A stretch of DNA of 64,000 nt from Actinorugispora endophytica (GTDB taxonomy: Bacteria > Actinomycetota > Actinomycetes > Streptosporangiales > Streptosporangiaceae). Each line of letters opens with the position of its first letter. Position 1 is the first letter of the stretch. The DNA lies in assembly GCF_004363075.1 (NCBI RefSeq), contig NZ_SNYN01000003.1, positions 186,001 through 250,000 on the forward strand, written 5' to 3'. The notes beneath the pieces are model-generated. The model saw only the letters and a list, made by a program, of their open reading frames with translations. It searched no databases and was not told the DNA's origin. Below, piece by piece: positions 16,915 to 26,129 of the stretch. Position numbers and translations under genes: made by a program.

Positions 16915-18993
16915 TCAGACCTCCACCCCGTAGCGCAGCCGCACCAGGTGGGCGAGGTCGCCGGCCAGGTGCGGATCGGACCGGGTCAGCCGCCGGTACG
17001 CCGTCGAGGCGCGTCCCAGGCGCACCAGGTCGTCCCGCTCCAGCCAGGGCTCGGGGCGCGGCCGCGGGACCGCCGACAGGTCGAGGGGGAGGTCGTGCGC
17101 CCGTTCCAGGAGGTCGTCGAGGCAGCCGCTGACCGCGTCGCGCACGTCGCCGGACAGGGTCAGCGCCTGGCCCTGGACGACCAGGGTCCGGCTCCGCTCC
17201 CGCCGGGTCGCCGGGTCGCCGTCCGCGTCGACCGCCGAGACCGCGACGTCCACCTGGTAGTTGCCGTCCTCCGGGCGGTTGCGCAGCACCAGCAGGCCGT
17301 CGTCGCGGACCACGAAGTCCAGGGAGACGCGGACGCCGTCCCGCACCGTCGGCCGGACGCCGCCCTCGTACCGCTGGACCCGCGCGGTCCCGACGACCGT
17401 GCCGCGCGCGTCCGGTTCGCCGATGGCGGGGACCCGGACCGGCCGGCCCGCGACCGTCCAGGACAGAGCGGGGTCGTCGCCGGTCGGACCGGTCCCGCCG
17501 CCGTACCCGCGCGGTTCGACGCCCAGCGCCTGCTCCAGGGTGACCGCGTCGACCCAGAAGGCCGAGTCCATGCCCTGGGGGAAGCAGGGGGCCGTGATCC
17601 GGTCCCGGCCTCCGTAGAGCCGCTCGCGCCGGACCTCGCGCATCGAGGGGACGCCCAGCGGCAGCAGGTCGCGGAAGGAGGACCGCACCGGGGGGCCGAC
17701 CACCACGTCGACCCACGAGTGGTCGGGGGCGGCGTCGACGACCCGCAGGTACGGCGACGCGCCGTCGTGCCAGTCGGCGCTCAGCGGGCCGGGCACGGGG
17801 ACGCGCGCCCGGAAGTGCAGCTGGACGCCGTCCGACCGCAGGCGCCCCTCCCCGGTGTCCGCGCCCTCCCCCCGCGCGCACGCCGGGAGCGAGCTGTCGT
17901 ACCCGGGGACCCGCCGCCCCTCCCGGTCGCGCGGCGGGACGCAGGAGGAGGTGTCCCTGAGCTGGTGGACCACGACGGCGGGGCAGGCCCGCGCGCGGTG
18001 GGCCGGGTCGGTGACCAGGGAGCGGTCCCACCCCCGCCGCGGGCGGTACTCGACGTAGTAGGTGTCGCGGGGGTCCACCGGCGGGCCCGCTTCGCCGGGG
18101 CCGAGCGTCGCCGGGGGGCCGCTCCCCTCCAGCACGACGAGCTTGGCGCGCCCGGGGGTCCGGTCGCCCGCGGGGTGGAGCCGGAAGGGGCGCGGGGCGC
18201 CGCCGGTCCACTCCTCGTGGGCCAGGCGCCGGACGCAGCGGTCCTCCGCCGGCGCGCCCGGCCAGACCACGTGTACCGTGGCCAGCGCGGGGGCGGCGCC
18301 CGGGGAGGTGAACGTGCTGCCCGGCCAGTCGACGTGCACGGGGTTGCGCTCCAGCCACGCGGAGTCGTGCTCGGCGAAGACCCGGCCGGTGACGCAGAAC
18401 GGGTCGCCGTACTCGCGGGTGAGGTCGAAGGGCGGGTCGAACCAGCCCCACGCCGGGGTCCGCACGCCCCAGGTGTGCGGGAAGCCCAGGGCGTGCCCGA
18501 TCTCGTGGGCGAAGGTGAAGTGGTCGGCGCCGATGGGCACGATCGCGGCCGTGCCGACGGCCCCGCCGGTGAACGGGGCCACCTCGCGCCCCCCGAACCG
18601 CAGGCGTCCTTGGCGCACGACCACGACGAAGGCCGTGAACGCCTGCGTGTCCACGCCGCGCGCGCGGGCCGCGGCGAGCGCGGCGGCGAGCATCCTGCCG
18701 CGGCTCAGGCGCCACTCCGGGTCGCCGCGCCCGTCCCGGGGCGAGTCCGCGTCGACGACGTCCGCGACGTCGATCCCGAGCACCGGGGAGAGCCGCGACC
18801 CGCGCAGGTCCAGGTGGCCCAGGCTCGCGTCCCGCCAGAACCGCAGGAGGCTCCGCCGCCCCTGGGGGCCCACCACCTCCTGGTACACGCTCCCGAGAGG
18901 CCGGTCCGGGGTCCGCGCGCCGTTCACGACGGCGCCGGCGACGGGGTCCCCGAGGTCGCAGCGGAGAACGAGGACGGGAATTCGCTTCGGCAT
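16915..18993 (-). CDS. Zinc metallopeptidase-like protein
   Basis: A 692-residue protein with FTFAHEIGHALGFPHTWG near residue 162. This contains HExxHxxGxxH, the zinc-binding motif of metzincin-like peptidases. The N-terminal 150 residues (RIPVLVLRCDL, LGIDVADVV, AFVVVVRQG) lead into this domain. The last 250 residues look beta-rich, with a late helical end. No signal peptide or membrane segment is visible, which is unusual for this peptidase type and suggests a cytoplasmic or non-classical target. GAGGGGG precedes the ATG. It is divergent from the AAA/TPR gene pair. Confidence 0.72.
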   Translation of the reverse strand: MPKRIPVLVLRCDLGDPVAGAVVNGARTPDRPLGSVYQEVVGPQGRRSLLRFWRDASLGHLDLRGSRLSPVLGIDVADVVDADSPRDGRGDPEWRLSRGRMLAAALAAARARGVDTQAFTAFVVVVRQGRLRFGGREVAPFTGGAVGTAAIVPIGADHFTFAHEIGHALGFPHTWGVRTPAWGWFDPPFDLTREYGDPFCVTGRVFAEHDSAWLERNPVHVDWPGSTFTSPGAAPALATVHVVWPGAPAEDRCVRRLAHEEWTGGAPRPFRLHPAGDRTPGRAKLVVLEGSGPPATLGPGEAGPPVDPRDTYYVEYRPRRGWDRSLVTDPAHRARACPAVVVHQLRDTSSCVPPRDREGRRVPGYDSSLPACARGEGADTGEGRLRSDGVQLHFRARVPVPGPLSADWHDGASPYLRVVDAAPDHSWVDVVVGPPVRSSFRDLLPLGVPSMREVRRERLYGGRDRITAPCFPQGMDSAFWVDAVTLEQALGVEPRGYGGGTGPTGDDPALSWTVAGRPVRVPAIGEPDARGTVVGTARVQRYEGGVRPTVRDGVRVSLDFVVRDDGLLVLRNRPEDGNYQVDVAVSAVDADGDPATRRERSRTLVVQGQALTLSGDVRDAVSGCLDDLLERAHDLPLDLSAVPRPRPEPWLERDDLVRLGRASTAYRRLTRSDPHLAGDLAHLVRLRYGVEV

Positions 18994-19287
18994 GTCGTGC
19001 CCCCTCGCGGAGCCGCGTCCCGGGCCGGACCGTCCGCCGGCGGCCCCGTCTGTTCGCAGAATACGACCCGGGGCGCCGGCCCGCCCTCATGGCCAGGGAA
19101 AATCTCCACCCCCGAGGGCGCCGCCGGACTCGCCCCGGCCCCGGTCGTCATGCCGGCCGACCCGCCCGCGACCCCCGTCGACGCTCCGGGGCCCGCGGTC
19201 TCGGGGCCGGAGGAACGCGGACGGCGGAGCCGGGATCATAGAGGGCGACGCGGCCTTGGAACGGGGCAGAGGACAGAGGGAGTGATC

Positions 19288-20538
19288 GTGGACGTCAGCC
19301 CGGCACTGATCAACGGTCTGAGGACGGCTGTCGCGGCGGCGCCGCAGGACATCGCGCTGCGGCTGCACCTGGCGGAGCTCCTCGTCTCCCGAGGCGACAT
19401 CGGGGCGGCGATCGCCGAGATCGGACAGGCGCTGCACCTCGAACCGGAATCCGGGCAGGCACGGGCCCTGATGGCGCGGGCGCTGGCCCCCGCCCCGGTG
19501 GCCGGCACCGACAGGGGCGCGCCCGCCTCCGGCCCCGGCCCGCGCGGCCCGGACGACGGGGGCGCGCCCCCCTCCGGTTTCGACTGGGAGGCGGCCGAGG
19601 GGGAGGTCGAGCACATCGTCGAGCCCCGCTACGTCACCAGCACGCCGGAGAAGGCGGGGCGCGACGGCTACGAGGCGGAGCGCCCGCGTGTGACCCTGGC
19701 CGACGTCGGCGGAATGGAGCAGGTCAAGCAGCGCCTGAACGCGGCCTTCCTCGCTCCCGTGCGCAACCCCGGGCTGCGGAAGCTCTACGGGAAGAGCCTC
19801 AAGGGCGGACTGCTGCTCTACGGGCCGCCCGGCTGCGGCAAGACGTTCCTGGCCCGTGCCCTGGCCGGGGAGCTGGGGGCGGACTTCGTCTCCGTGGGGA
19901 TCTCCGACGTGCTGGACATGTACGTGGGGCAGTCCGAGCGCAACGTCAGCGCCCTGTTCGAGCAGGCCAGGCGGAGGGCGCCGTGCGTGCTCTTCATCGA
20001 CGAGCTCGACGCTCTGGGCCGCCGCCGGAACGGCGGGAACCCCTCCCACTCCACCGTCCACCAGCTCCTGACCGAGCTGGACAACGTCGACACCGACAAC
20101 GAGGGGGTGTTCGTGCTCGGGGCGACCAACCAGCCCTGGGACGTCGACCCCGCGCTGCGCCGCCCCGGGCGCTTCGACCGGACCGTCCTGGTGACCCCGC
20201 CCGACGCCTCGGCGCGCGAGGCGATCCTGCGCTCGGACCTGGAGGGGAGGCCCATCGAAGGCATCGACACGGGTGCGCTGGCGGCCGCCACGGACGGCTT
20301 CTCGGGAGCGGACATGGTGCACCTGTGCGAGTCGGCGGCCGAACGGGCGCTGCTGGACTCGGTGGACAGGGGCAGGGCGCGGATGATCGGCATGGGCGAC
20401 TTCGAGGAGGCGCTGACCGAGGTGCGCTCCTCGACCGGGCCGTGGCTGGAGGCGGCGCGGGGGGTGGCGATGTTCGCCAACGAGGGCGGCGCCTACGACG
20501 ACCTGGTGGCCTACCTCGACAAGGGCGGTGGGCGGTGA
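19288..20538 (+). CDS. TPR-AAA ATPase (CDC48/FtsH-like AAA module)
   Basis: A 416-residue protein. Residues 1-65 contain a TPR-like helix pair (ALRLHLAELLVSRGDIGAAI). A linker rich in Pro and Gly follows, and then a full AAA module: GPPGCGKTFLARALAG (Walker A near 181), VLFIDELDALG (Walker B near 233), the second region of homology with ATNQPWDVDPALRRPGRFDR (Arg fingers), and DGFSGADMVHLCESAA (sensor 2 area). This is the unfoldase type of AAA domain. GTG at 19288 is preceded by AGAGGG at ideal spacing; another in-frame GTG lies six bases upstream. It overlaps the TPR gene by four bases. Confidence 0.88.
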   Translation: MDVSPALINGLRTAVAAAPQDIALRLHLAELLVSRGDIGAAIAEIGQALHLEPESGQARALMARALAPAPVAGTDRGAPASGPGPRGPDDGGAPPSGFDWEAAEGEVEHIVEPRYVTSTPEKAGRDGYEAERPRVTLADVGGMEQVKQRLNAAFLAPVRNPGLRKLYGKSLKGGLLLYGPPGCGKTFLARALAGELGADFVSVGISDVLDMYVGQSERNVSALFEQARRRAPCVLFIDELDALGRRRNGGNPSHSTVHQLLTELDNVDTDNEGVFVLGATNQPWDVDPALRRPGRFDRTVLVTPPDASAREAILRSDLEGRPIEGIDTGALAAATDGFSGADMVHLCESAAERALLDSVDRGRARMIGMGDFEEALTEVRSSTGPWLEAARGVAMFANEGGAYDDLVAYLDKGGGR

Positions 20539-21932
20539 GCGGCCCGGTCGCCGGGGAGCGGCGGAACCGGCAGGTCCGCGTCAGAGCGCTGTTCGACATG
20601 GGCCGCTACGAGCAGTGCGAGCAGGAGGCCCTGCGGATCCTGGCCTCGGAGCCCGACGACCAGTGGGCGCTGCTCATGCTCAGCCGGACGCGGAACAGGC
20701 GCGGCGACGGCGGCGGGTCGATGGAGGCGGCCGAGCGGCTGCTCGCCCTCCACCCCGGTTTCCCGGCCGGGCTGGCCTGGTACGCGGCGCTCGTCGCCGA
20801 CGTCGAGGGGCACTACTCGCGGGCGCTGTCGTACGCGCGGCACGCCGTCCGACTGTCCCCGGACGGCGAGTTCGAACTGTGCGTCCTGGCCGTGGTCGCC
20901 GTCGAGCTTCGGGGCTGCGCGGATGAGGCCCGGACGGCGGCGCGGCGGGCCCTCCGGATCGCCCCCGACGACCCCGCCTGCCACGAGGCGCTCAGGAGGG
21001 TCCACGGCGTTCTGGGCGAGTGGGAGCAGGCGCTGGAGCCCGCCCGCGCGGCGGCGGCGCTCCGGCCCGGGGATGCCGGGCACTGGTTCCGGCTCGGCGA
21101 GGTGCTGATGTACCTGGGCCGCCATACCGAGGCCGAGGAGGCGTTCCTGGCCACGCTGCGCCAGCGTCCTTTGCCCGGGCAGCTGACCAGGATGGTCGGG
21201 GTGCTGCTGGGGGCGGGGGCTCCCGAGCCGCTGCGCGGCCTCCTGACGCGGGTGTGCGCGGCGCTGGGCAGGCCCGACCCCACCGTCCCGCACGCGGCGG
21301 GGACGGACCCCGGGCTCGTGCGGTGGCAGCTGGACGCCGTCGCGGACCTGGGCGCCTCTGACCTCGTCCCCCCGATCGTCGCCGCCCTGTACGAGGACAA
21401 CCCCGGCCATCCGGGGGTCCGCGCCAGGCAGGCGGAGGCGCTCCTGGAACGGGGAGAGTGCGAGCAGGCGTGGGAAACGGCCGGGGGGCTGGTCTGCGAG
21501 GGGCGCGCCGACGCCGACGGGTACGCCGTCGCGGCGCTGGCGCTGCACGACCTGGAGCGCCACGAGGAGGCGGCGGGGATCGCGCGCGAGGGCGCTCGGC
21601 GCTTCGAGGGAGGGGACTGGAACTTCCACTACGTGGAGGCGCTGGCCCTGTCCGCGCTGCGGGACCACGACGGGGTCCTGGAGGCCACGGCCCGTGCGCT
21701 GGAGGAGCACCCGGCGCACCCCGACACGCTCGTCCTGCGCGGCAGCACCCAGCTGCTCCGCGACGCCCGCGAGGCCGTCCCCACACTCCGCGCCGCCGTC
21801 GCCGCCGATCCGGAGTCGGGCGAGGCCCGGATCTGGCTCGCCAAGGGCCTGGAGCTGACCGGCGCGGCCGGGGAGGCGGCGGCCGAGCACGCGGAGGGCG
21901 AACGCCTCCTGGGACGCCCGGTGCCGAGGTGA
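20535..21932 (+). CDS. Tetratricopeptide repeat protein
   Basis: A 465-residue protein made almost wholly of TPR helix pairs, for example MGRYEQCEQEALRILASEPDD, LGEWEQALEPARAAAALRPGD and LGRHTEAEEAFLATLRQRP. Such arrays bind partner proteins. The GTG start overlaps the AAA ATPase stop (GTGA), so the two proteins are translated together and probably work as a complex, the TPR protein acting as an adaptor. No signal peptide. The next feature downstream is a repeat element. Confidence 0.85.
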   Translation: MSGPVAGERRNRQVRVRALFDMGRYEQCEQEALRILASEPDDQWALLMLSRTRNRRGDGGGSMEAAERLLALHPGFPAGLAWYAALVADVEGHYSRALSYARHAVRLSPDGEFELCVLAVVAVELRGCADEARTAARRALRIAPDDPACHEALRRVHGVLGEWEQALEPARAAAALRPGDAGHWFRLGEVLMYLGRHTEAEEAFLATLRQRPLPGQLTRMVGVLLGAGAPEPLRGLLTRVCAALGRPDPTVPHAAGTDPGLVRWQLDAVADLGASDLVPPIVAALYEDNPGHPGVRARQAEALLERGECEQAWETAGGLVCEGRADADGYAVAALALHDLERHEEAAGIAREGARRFEGGDWNFHYVEALALSALRDHDGVLEATARALEEHPAHPDTLVLRGSTQLLRDAREAVPTLRAAVAADPESGEARIWLAKGLELTGAAGEAAAEHAEGERLLGRPVPR

Positions 21933-22108
21933 GGCGCGGAAAAGCCCGTGGCGGCCCGGATCCGCCGCCCGGAGTGTGAGCCGGACCCACCCCGACCCCG
22001 AGGTCGCGTCGGCCGCCCGAAGCGCGCTGTCCCGGATCTGGGAGTCTCCGGCGCGGGGTGTTTCGGGCTCTGTCGGGGCGGGGTCCGCTCCGGGCCTGTG
22101 ACGGCGGG

Positions 22109-22318
22109 CGGCGACGGCGGGCGGGGCTGGAGGTCCGCGCGTGACCGCCGGGTGTCCCTGACGCGGTGGTTCGAGGGCTGGTTCCGCCCTCGCTCGAATG
22201 ATCTTGGGCTTTCCGCCCTCCAAGGCCCCGAAACGGGCAGAAGGCTCAAGACCATCAACGGAAGCCTCCTGCAACGGTCATCGTGGGCGCGGCCTCGACC
22301 CGCCCCCACCGTCGCCGC
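22109..22318. repeat. MITE-like intergenic repeat, copy B
   Basis: About 210 bases, bounded by GCGGCGACGGCGGGCGGGG at the left and an inverted version (CCCGCCCCCACCGTCGCCGC) at the right. In the centre (22200-22252) lies an imperfect palindrome: GATCTTGGGCTTTCCGCC ... GGCAGAAGGCTCAAGACC. The rest of the 21933-22467 gap has no visible gene; left of the element, 22055-22098 (GGTGTTTCGGGCTCTGTCGG) also matches sequence near copies A and C. No transposase is encoded. Confidence 0.75.
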
Positions 22319-22467
22319 GCGGTTCCGGAGCGCCGGCGTCACGATCATCGAGCAGGGCCGGCGGGGACCTTCGGCGCGGGGGTGGTGACGAGTGGCCCCA
22401 CGCGGGCGGGGGCGGCGGGGTGGATGGTGGTCACGGCAGTCCGGCCCGAAGCGGATGGAGCGCACCC

Positions 22468-22926
22468 ATGCCCCTCAGTCAGCTCGCGAGTATCCTGCTC
22501 ACCGCCGTCGGCGCCGCCATGCTGGCCGCCGGGCCGGTCATGGTGGTGCGGGGGGTGCTCGGCAGGAGGGAGATCCGGGCCGAGCTGGCGGAGCAGAGGA
22601 TCACCTTCCCCGAGAAGGAGGGCCTGCCCGCGGGGCGGCCGGTGACGACCGGGATCCAGGCCAAGGCGTTCGCGGACGTGATCAAGGGCAACCTCGCCAA
22701 GGCCACGGGCGGGCGCGCCTACTCGGAGATCAGCGCCGAGATCACGGCCGGGAACAGGGACGAGGCGCTCGCCCGGCTCCGCCAGACCGCCTTCACCGGC
22801 GAGACGCTGCGGGCCTCCCTCATGTCCGCCTACCAGGCGTGGCTCCTCACCACGCTGGTGACGGCCCTGGGTGCCCTCCTCGCCGCCCTGGGCGCGGCCC
22901 TCGTCGTCCTGGGGCAGGCGCTCTGA
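22468..22926 (+). CDS. Small membrane protein with two hydrophobic segments
   Basis: A 152-residue protein with one membrane helix at the N-terminus (LASILLTAVGAAMLAAGPVM) and one at the C-terminus (LLTTLVTALGALLAALGAAL). Between them is a charged, mostly helical stretch of about 90 residues. I do not recognise the family. The radical SAM gene starts 43 bases after its stop on the same strand, so co-transcription is likely. Confidence 0.65.
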   Translation: MPLSQLASILLTAVGAAMLAAGPVMVVRGVLGRREIRAELAEQRITFPEKEGLPAGRPVTTGIQAKAFADVIKGNLAKATGGRAYSEISAEITAGNRDEALARLRQTAFTGETLRASLMSAYQAWLLTTLVTALGALLAALGAALVVLGQAL

Positions 22927-22969
22927 CAGCGGCGCGACCCGCAGGACACCCGGCGACCACGAGACGGAC

Positions 22970-24166
22970 ATGAGACACATACGCGCACCCCGCCACGGCT
23001 CCTCGGAGCGCCCGTTCATCGTGATCTGGGAGGCGACGCGGGCGTGCCCGCTGGCCTGCCGGCACTGCCGCGCCGAGGCGGTGCCGGACCGGGACCCGGG
23101 CGAGCTCACCACGGCCGAGGCGCGCGGCCTCATGGACCAGGTGGCGGCGTTCGGCTCGCCGCCGCCCCTGTTCGTCATCACCGGCGGCGACCCCTTCCAG
23201 CGTCCCGACCTGTACGAACTGGTCCGGTACGGGGCCGGGGCCGGCCTGCCGGTGGCGGTCTCGCCCTCGGGCACCCCGACGCTGACCGCCGGGAACCTGG
23301 CCCGGCTGAAGGACGCGGGGGCCAAGGCCGTCTCGCTGAGCCTGGACGGTTCGACGAGGGAGGTCCACGACGACTTCCGGGCCACCCGGGGCGTCTACGA
23401 CTGGACCCTGGACGCCTGGCGCGCCGCCCGCGAGACGGGGTTGAAGGTCCAGGTCAACACGACCGTGACCGGGCACAACATCACGGACCTGCCCGAGGTC
23501 GTGCGTGTCGTGAGCGAACTGGGGGCGACCACCTGGAGCGCCTTCCTGCTCGTGCCCACCGGTCGGGGACGCCTGCTGCCCGGCCTCGACGCGCGACAGG
23601 TCGAGGACGTCCTCAACTTCGTCTACGACGCGGGCGCGTTCGTCCCCTCCCGCACGACCGAGGCGCACCACTTCCGCCGCGTCGCCGTCCAGCGCGGCGT
23701 CCTGGAGCGGCGCGGCGCCGACCACGTCGAGGCCCTCGGACTGGGCCCGCTGTACGAGCGCCTGCGGGAGCGGCTGTCCGGACTGGGCCTGCCCCGGCGG
23801 AGGGCCCGGCGCCCGCCCATGGACGTCAACGCGGCCCGGGGCTTCGTCTTCGTCTCCCACCGGGGGGCCGTCCACCCGAGCGGCTTCCTGCCGGTCGCGG
23901 CGGGCGACGTGCGCCGCGACCCGCTGCCCGACATCTACCGGTCGTCCCCGCTGTTCACCGGCCTGCGCGACCCCGACCGCCTGACGGGGCGCTGCGGCGC
24001 CTGCGAGTTCCGGACCGTCTGCGGCGGCTCCCGCTCCCGCGCCTTCGCCACCTCGGGCGACCCCCACGCCGAGGACCCCTGGTGCGCCTACGAGCCGGGC
24101 TCCTTCCCCTACCAGGACGACCTCGCGGAGCTCGGGATCCCGGCCGGAACCCGCGTCCCGGGGTGA
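22970..24166 (+). CDS. Radical SAM/SPASM protein, TIGR04053-like
   Basis: A 398-residue radical SAM enzyme. CPLACRHC near residue 26 holds the three Cys for the [4Fe-4S] cluster (CxxxCxxC), ITGGDPF binds SAM, and the C-terminal SPASM region has CGACEFRTVCGGSRSRAFA plus a late DPWCAYEP for auxiliary clusters. This C-terminal layout matches the TIGR04053 group, which is related to haem-maturation and peptide-modifying enzymes. No short precursor peptide gene is obvious nearby, so its substrate is unknown. The ATG at 22970 follows GAGACGGAC. Confidence 0.87.
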   Translation: MRHIRAPRHGSSERPFIVIWEATRACPLACRHCRAEAVPDRDPGELTTAEARGLMDQVAAFGSPPPLFVITGGDPFQRPDLYELVRYGAGAGLPVAVSPSGTPTLTAGNLARLKDAGAKAVSLSLDGSTREVHDDFRATRGVYDWTLDAWRAARETGLKVQVNTTVTGHNITDLPEVVRVVSELGATTWSAFLLVPTGRGRLLPGLDARQVEDVLNFVYDAGAFVPSRTTEAHHFRRVAVQRGVLERRGADHVEALGLGPLYERLRERLSGLGLPRRRARRPPMDVNAARGFVFVSHRGAVHPSGFLPVAAGDVRRDPLPDIYRSSPLFTGLRDPDRLTGRCGACEFRTVCGGSRSRAFATSGDPHAEDPWCAYEPGSFPYQDDLAELGIPAGTRVPG

Positions 24167-24281
24167 TCCGCTCCCGAGACGGCCATCTGACTCTGGCCCC
24201 GCCGGGGATGTCCGCGACGGGGAGGCGTCTGTAGCGTCGGGCACCGGAACACCGGAGACCAGACCTGGAGGGCAGTCCGGT

Positions 24282-24521
24282 ATGAGAGCGGTTCGGCGTC
24301 TGGGGAGGACACCAGCGGAACTGGGCAATACCACGGGTGTCAGCGGTTCCCCCGATATCCTGGAGCTCGATGACGGCGGTTTCGCGGTCATCGGGGTGGA
24401 CGTGACCGACGAGATCGGCAGGACGCCGCTGGGCGACGCGCGATGCGCGCCGAACGAGCGGATCGTGCGCATTCCCCGCAACACCCTCATCGCGGCCCGA
24501 GAAGACATCCCGGAGGTCTAG
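24282..24521 (+). CDS. Small hypothetical protein paired with DUF6879 gene
   Basis: A 79-residue protein with a central beta pattern (SPDILELDDGGFAVIGVDVTDE) and a basic N-terminus. I cannot assign a family. Its stop codon TAG overlaps the GTG of the DUF6879 gene (TAGTG), so the two are translationally coupled. Such small partners are usual before DUF6879 genes in actinobacteria, where the pair often sits near XRE regulators. Confidence 0.65.
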   Translation: MRAVRRLGRTPAELGNTTGVSGSPDILELDDGGFAVIGVDVTDEIGRTPLGDARCAPNERIVRIPRNTLIAAREDIPEV

Positions 24522-25114
24522 TGCAACCGCCTTCCTGGGCCGTGGAGGACGCGGTCCGCCTTGATCTGGACGGGTTCGGAACGGAGTTCTCCCGGGCCTG
24601 GTCCCGACTGGAGTCCAGATTCCTCAAGGTGGAGGCGTGGCAGTCCTACCGGGAGAGCGCGGACAACGAGTCCCAGCAGGCCTTCGAGCGAGGGGACGTG
24701 AAGCGCGCCCACGAACTCCTGCGATACGAGGCCGAGGCGGACCGCCCCCTCTACGAGGACGTCCAGGAGCGCGGGATCGACTTCGCCCGGATCCGGATCG
24801 TCCAACCGCCTCTGACCGACTACCTTCGGTACGAGATGGTCGGCTACCGGATCCGCTCGGAGATGGGAGAGAGCATCGAGGTCGTCCCGGCCTCCTCGGA
24901 ACGTGTCCTTCCCGACGGGGACCATTTCGACTTCCTGCTCTTCGACCGGGACACGGCACTGGTGCACGACTACGGGAGGGGGCCGACGGGTGTCCAGACG
25001 GGCGGATGGCTTGTCAGGGAGAGCGCGGTCCTGCGCCGCCTGGAGGCGCGGGCGCTGGAACTGCGCGCCAAGGCCGAACCCCTCGCCCGTTTCCTCGCGG
25101 CCGTCCGACCCTGA
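24521..25114 (+). CDS. DUF6879 family protein
   Basis: A 197-residue protein of the DUF6879 type: RFLKVEAWQSYRE near the N-terminus, IRIVQPPLTDYLRYEM in the middle, and a late DGDHFDFLLFDRDTALVHDY. The family occurs in actinobacterial gene clusters with XRE-DUF5753 and DUF397 proteins, but its activity is unknown. The GTG start overlaps the upstream stop. No signal or membrane segment. Confidence 0.75.
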   Translation: MQPPSWAVEDAVRLDLDGFGTEFSRAWSRLESRFLKVEAWQSYRESADNESQQAFERGDVKRAHELLRYEAEADRPLYEDVQERGIDFARIRIVQPPLTDYLRYEMVGYRIRSEMGESIEVVPASSERVLPDGDHFDFLLFDRDTALVHDYGRGPTGVQTGGWLVRESAVLRRLEARALELRAKAEPLARFLAAVRP

Positions 25115-25162
25115 GCGGAACGGCCCTGGAACCGCTCGGCCGCGATCGGTAACCTGCGTGCG

Positions 25163-25864
25163 ATGAGACAGCGATGGGTGCGTCCGGTCTTCACCGCTTC
25201 GATGGTCCTGCTCGGGGTCGGAGCGGTCACCGCGAGTCTCGCTGTCCCGGTGCTCCTGCTGTGGCGCACCGACGACAGGACGCTCGACCGCTGGTCCCAG
25301 ATCGGGCAGGCCGTCTCGCCCGTGGGGGTCTTCTTCTCGGGGGTCGCCTTCCTCGGGATCGCGCTGACCCTCTTCCTGCAGCGGCGCGACCTGCGCAACC
25401 AGCAGGTGCAGTTGGACATCGCCATCGAGGACCAGCGCCGGAGCAGCGAGATCTCACTGCGGCAGATCCACACCGACCTCGTGAAGATGGCCATCGACGA
25501 CGAGGAACTCCTCCGAGTCTGGCCCGAGATCAGCCCGGGGACGAGTGAGACGCGCAGGGACCACTACTGCAACCTCGTCCTCAATCTCCAGAAGGTGGCG
25601 TACGAGACGAGGACGATCGAACTCGACGAGCTGCGCGGCGCGCTCCGCCATCTCATGACCAGCCGCGATATTCACTCCTTCTGGGCCAAGGCGCGTGAGG
25701 CCCGCGCCGCGGTGACGGCCGGGGACGAGGCCGAGGACTTCTTCACCGCCGAGGTCGACGCGGCCTTCGCCGGGGCAAGACCTCCCCGGCCCCAGGCACT
25801 GGCGGCCGTCCTGACGGACGCGGTGGGCCGGTGGCGGCGCGAGCGCCGGTCCCGGCGGGGATAG
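25163..25864 (+). CDS. DUF6082-like membrane protein
   Basis: A 233-residue protein with two N-terminal membrane helices (FTASMVLLGVGAVTASLAVPVLLL and SPVGVFFSGVAFLGIALTLFL). A cytoplasmic helical part follows with QRRDLRNQQVQL, IHTDLVKMAIDDEEL and a late FWAKAREARAA. This is the layout of DUF6082 proteins. The function is not known. It follows the DUF6879 gene by 48 bases and may share its transcript. It is the last gene before the low-GC island. Confidence 0.72.
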   Translation: MRQRWVRPVFTASMVLLGVGAVTASLAVPVLLLWRTDDRTLDRWSQIGQAVSPVGVFFSGVAFLGIALTLFLQRRDLRNQQVQLDIAIEDQRRSSEISLRQIHTDLVKMAIDDEELLRVWPEISPGTSETRRDHYCNLVLNLQKVAYETRTIELDELRGALRHLMTSRDIHSFWAKAREARAAVTAGDEAEDFFTAEVDAAFAGARPPRPQALAAVLTDAVGRWRRERRSRRG

Positions 25865-25940
25865 CGGAGCGGGAACGCCCTGAAATCCGAAAGACGGTGA
25901 GCGGCGTCGTGCCGTCGACATCTCCGCCCTGTTCGCTCTC

Positions 25941-25990
25941 CTCTCCGGACCCTGCGGCGCAGCCGGTCGGGCGTGTGCTCGTCCTCGTGA
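25941..25990 (-). pseudogene. Remnant of a YezG-like immunity gene
   Basis: Read on the minus strand this encodes EDEHTPDRLRRRVRRGE. It matches the C-terminus DDEHIPDWLRRKLREAE of the intact YezG-like genes in the window, with several changed residues and no start or body. The rest of the 25865-26129 gap has no gene. Confidence 0.55.
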
Positions 25991-26129
25991 GGAGAACCTG
26001 GGGGCGAGAACGGGATCCCGTCCAGGCGGAGCCGTGAGCCCCGGTCCATCGTCACGGCTGTAGCCGGTCTTGTGGCGACTCGGCCTCGTGGCCGCCTACC
26101 GCCGGACTCTCCCTGTCCCTTGAGGCTCT

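Noticed and set aside
24443-25114. Start of the DUF6879 gene further upstream
   Set aside because: The extension would overlap the small upstream gene by 79 bases and is Arg/His/Pro-rich. The GTG at 24521 overlapping the TAG is the natural coupled start.
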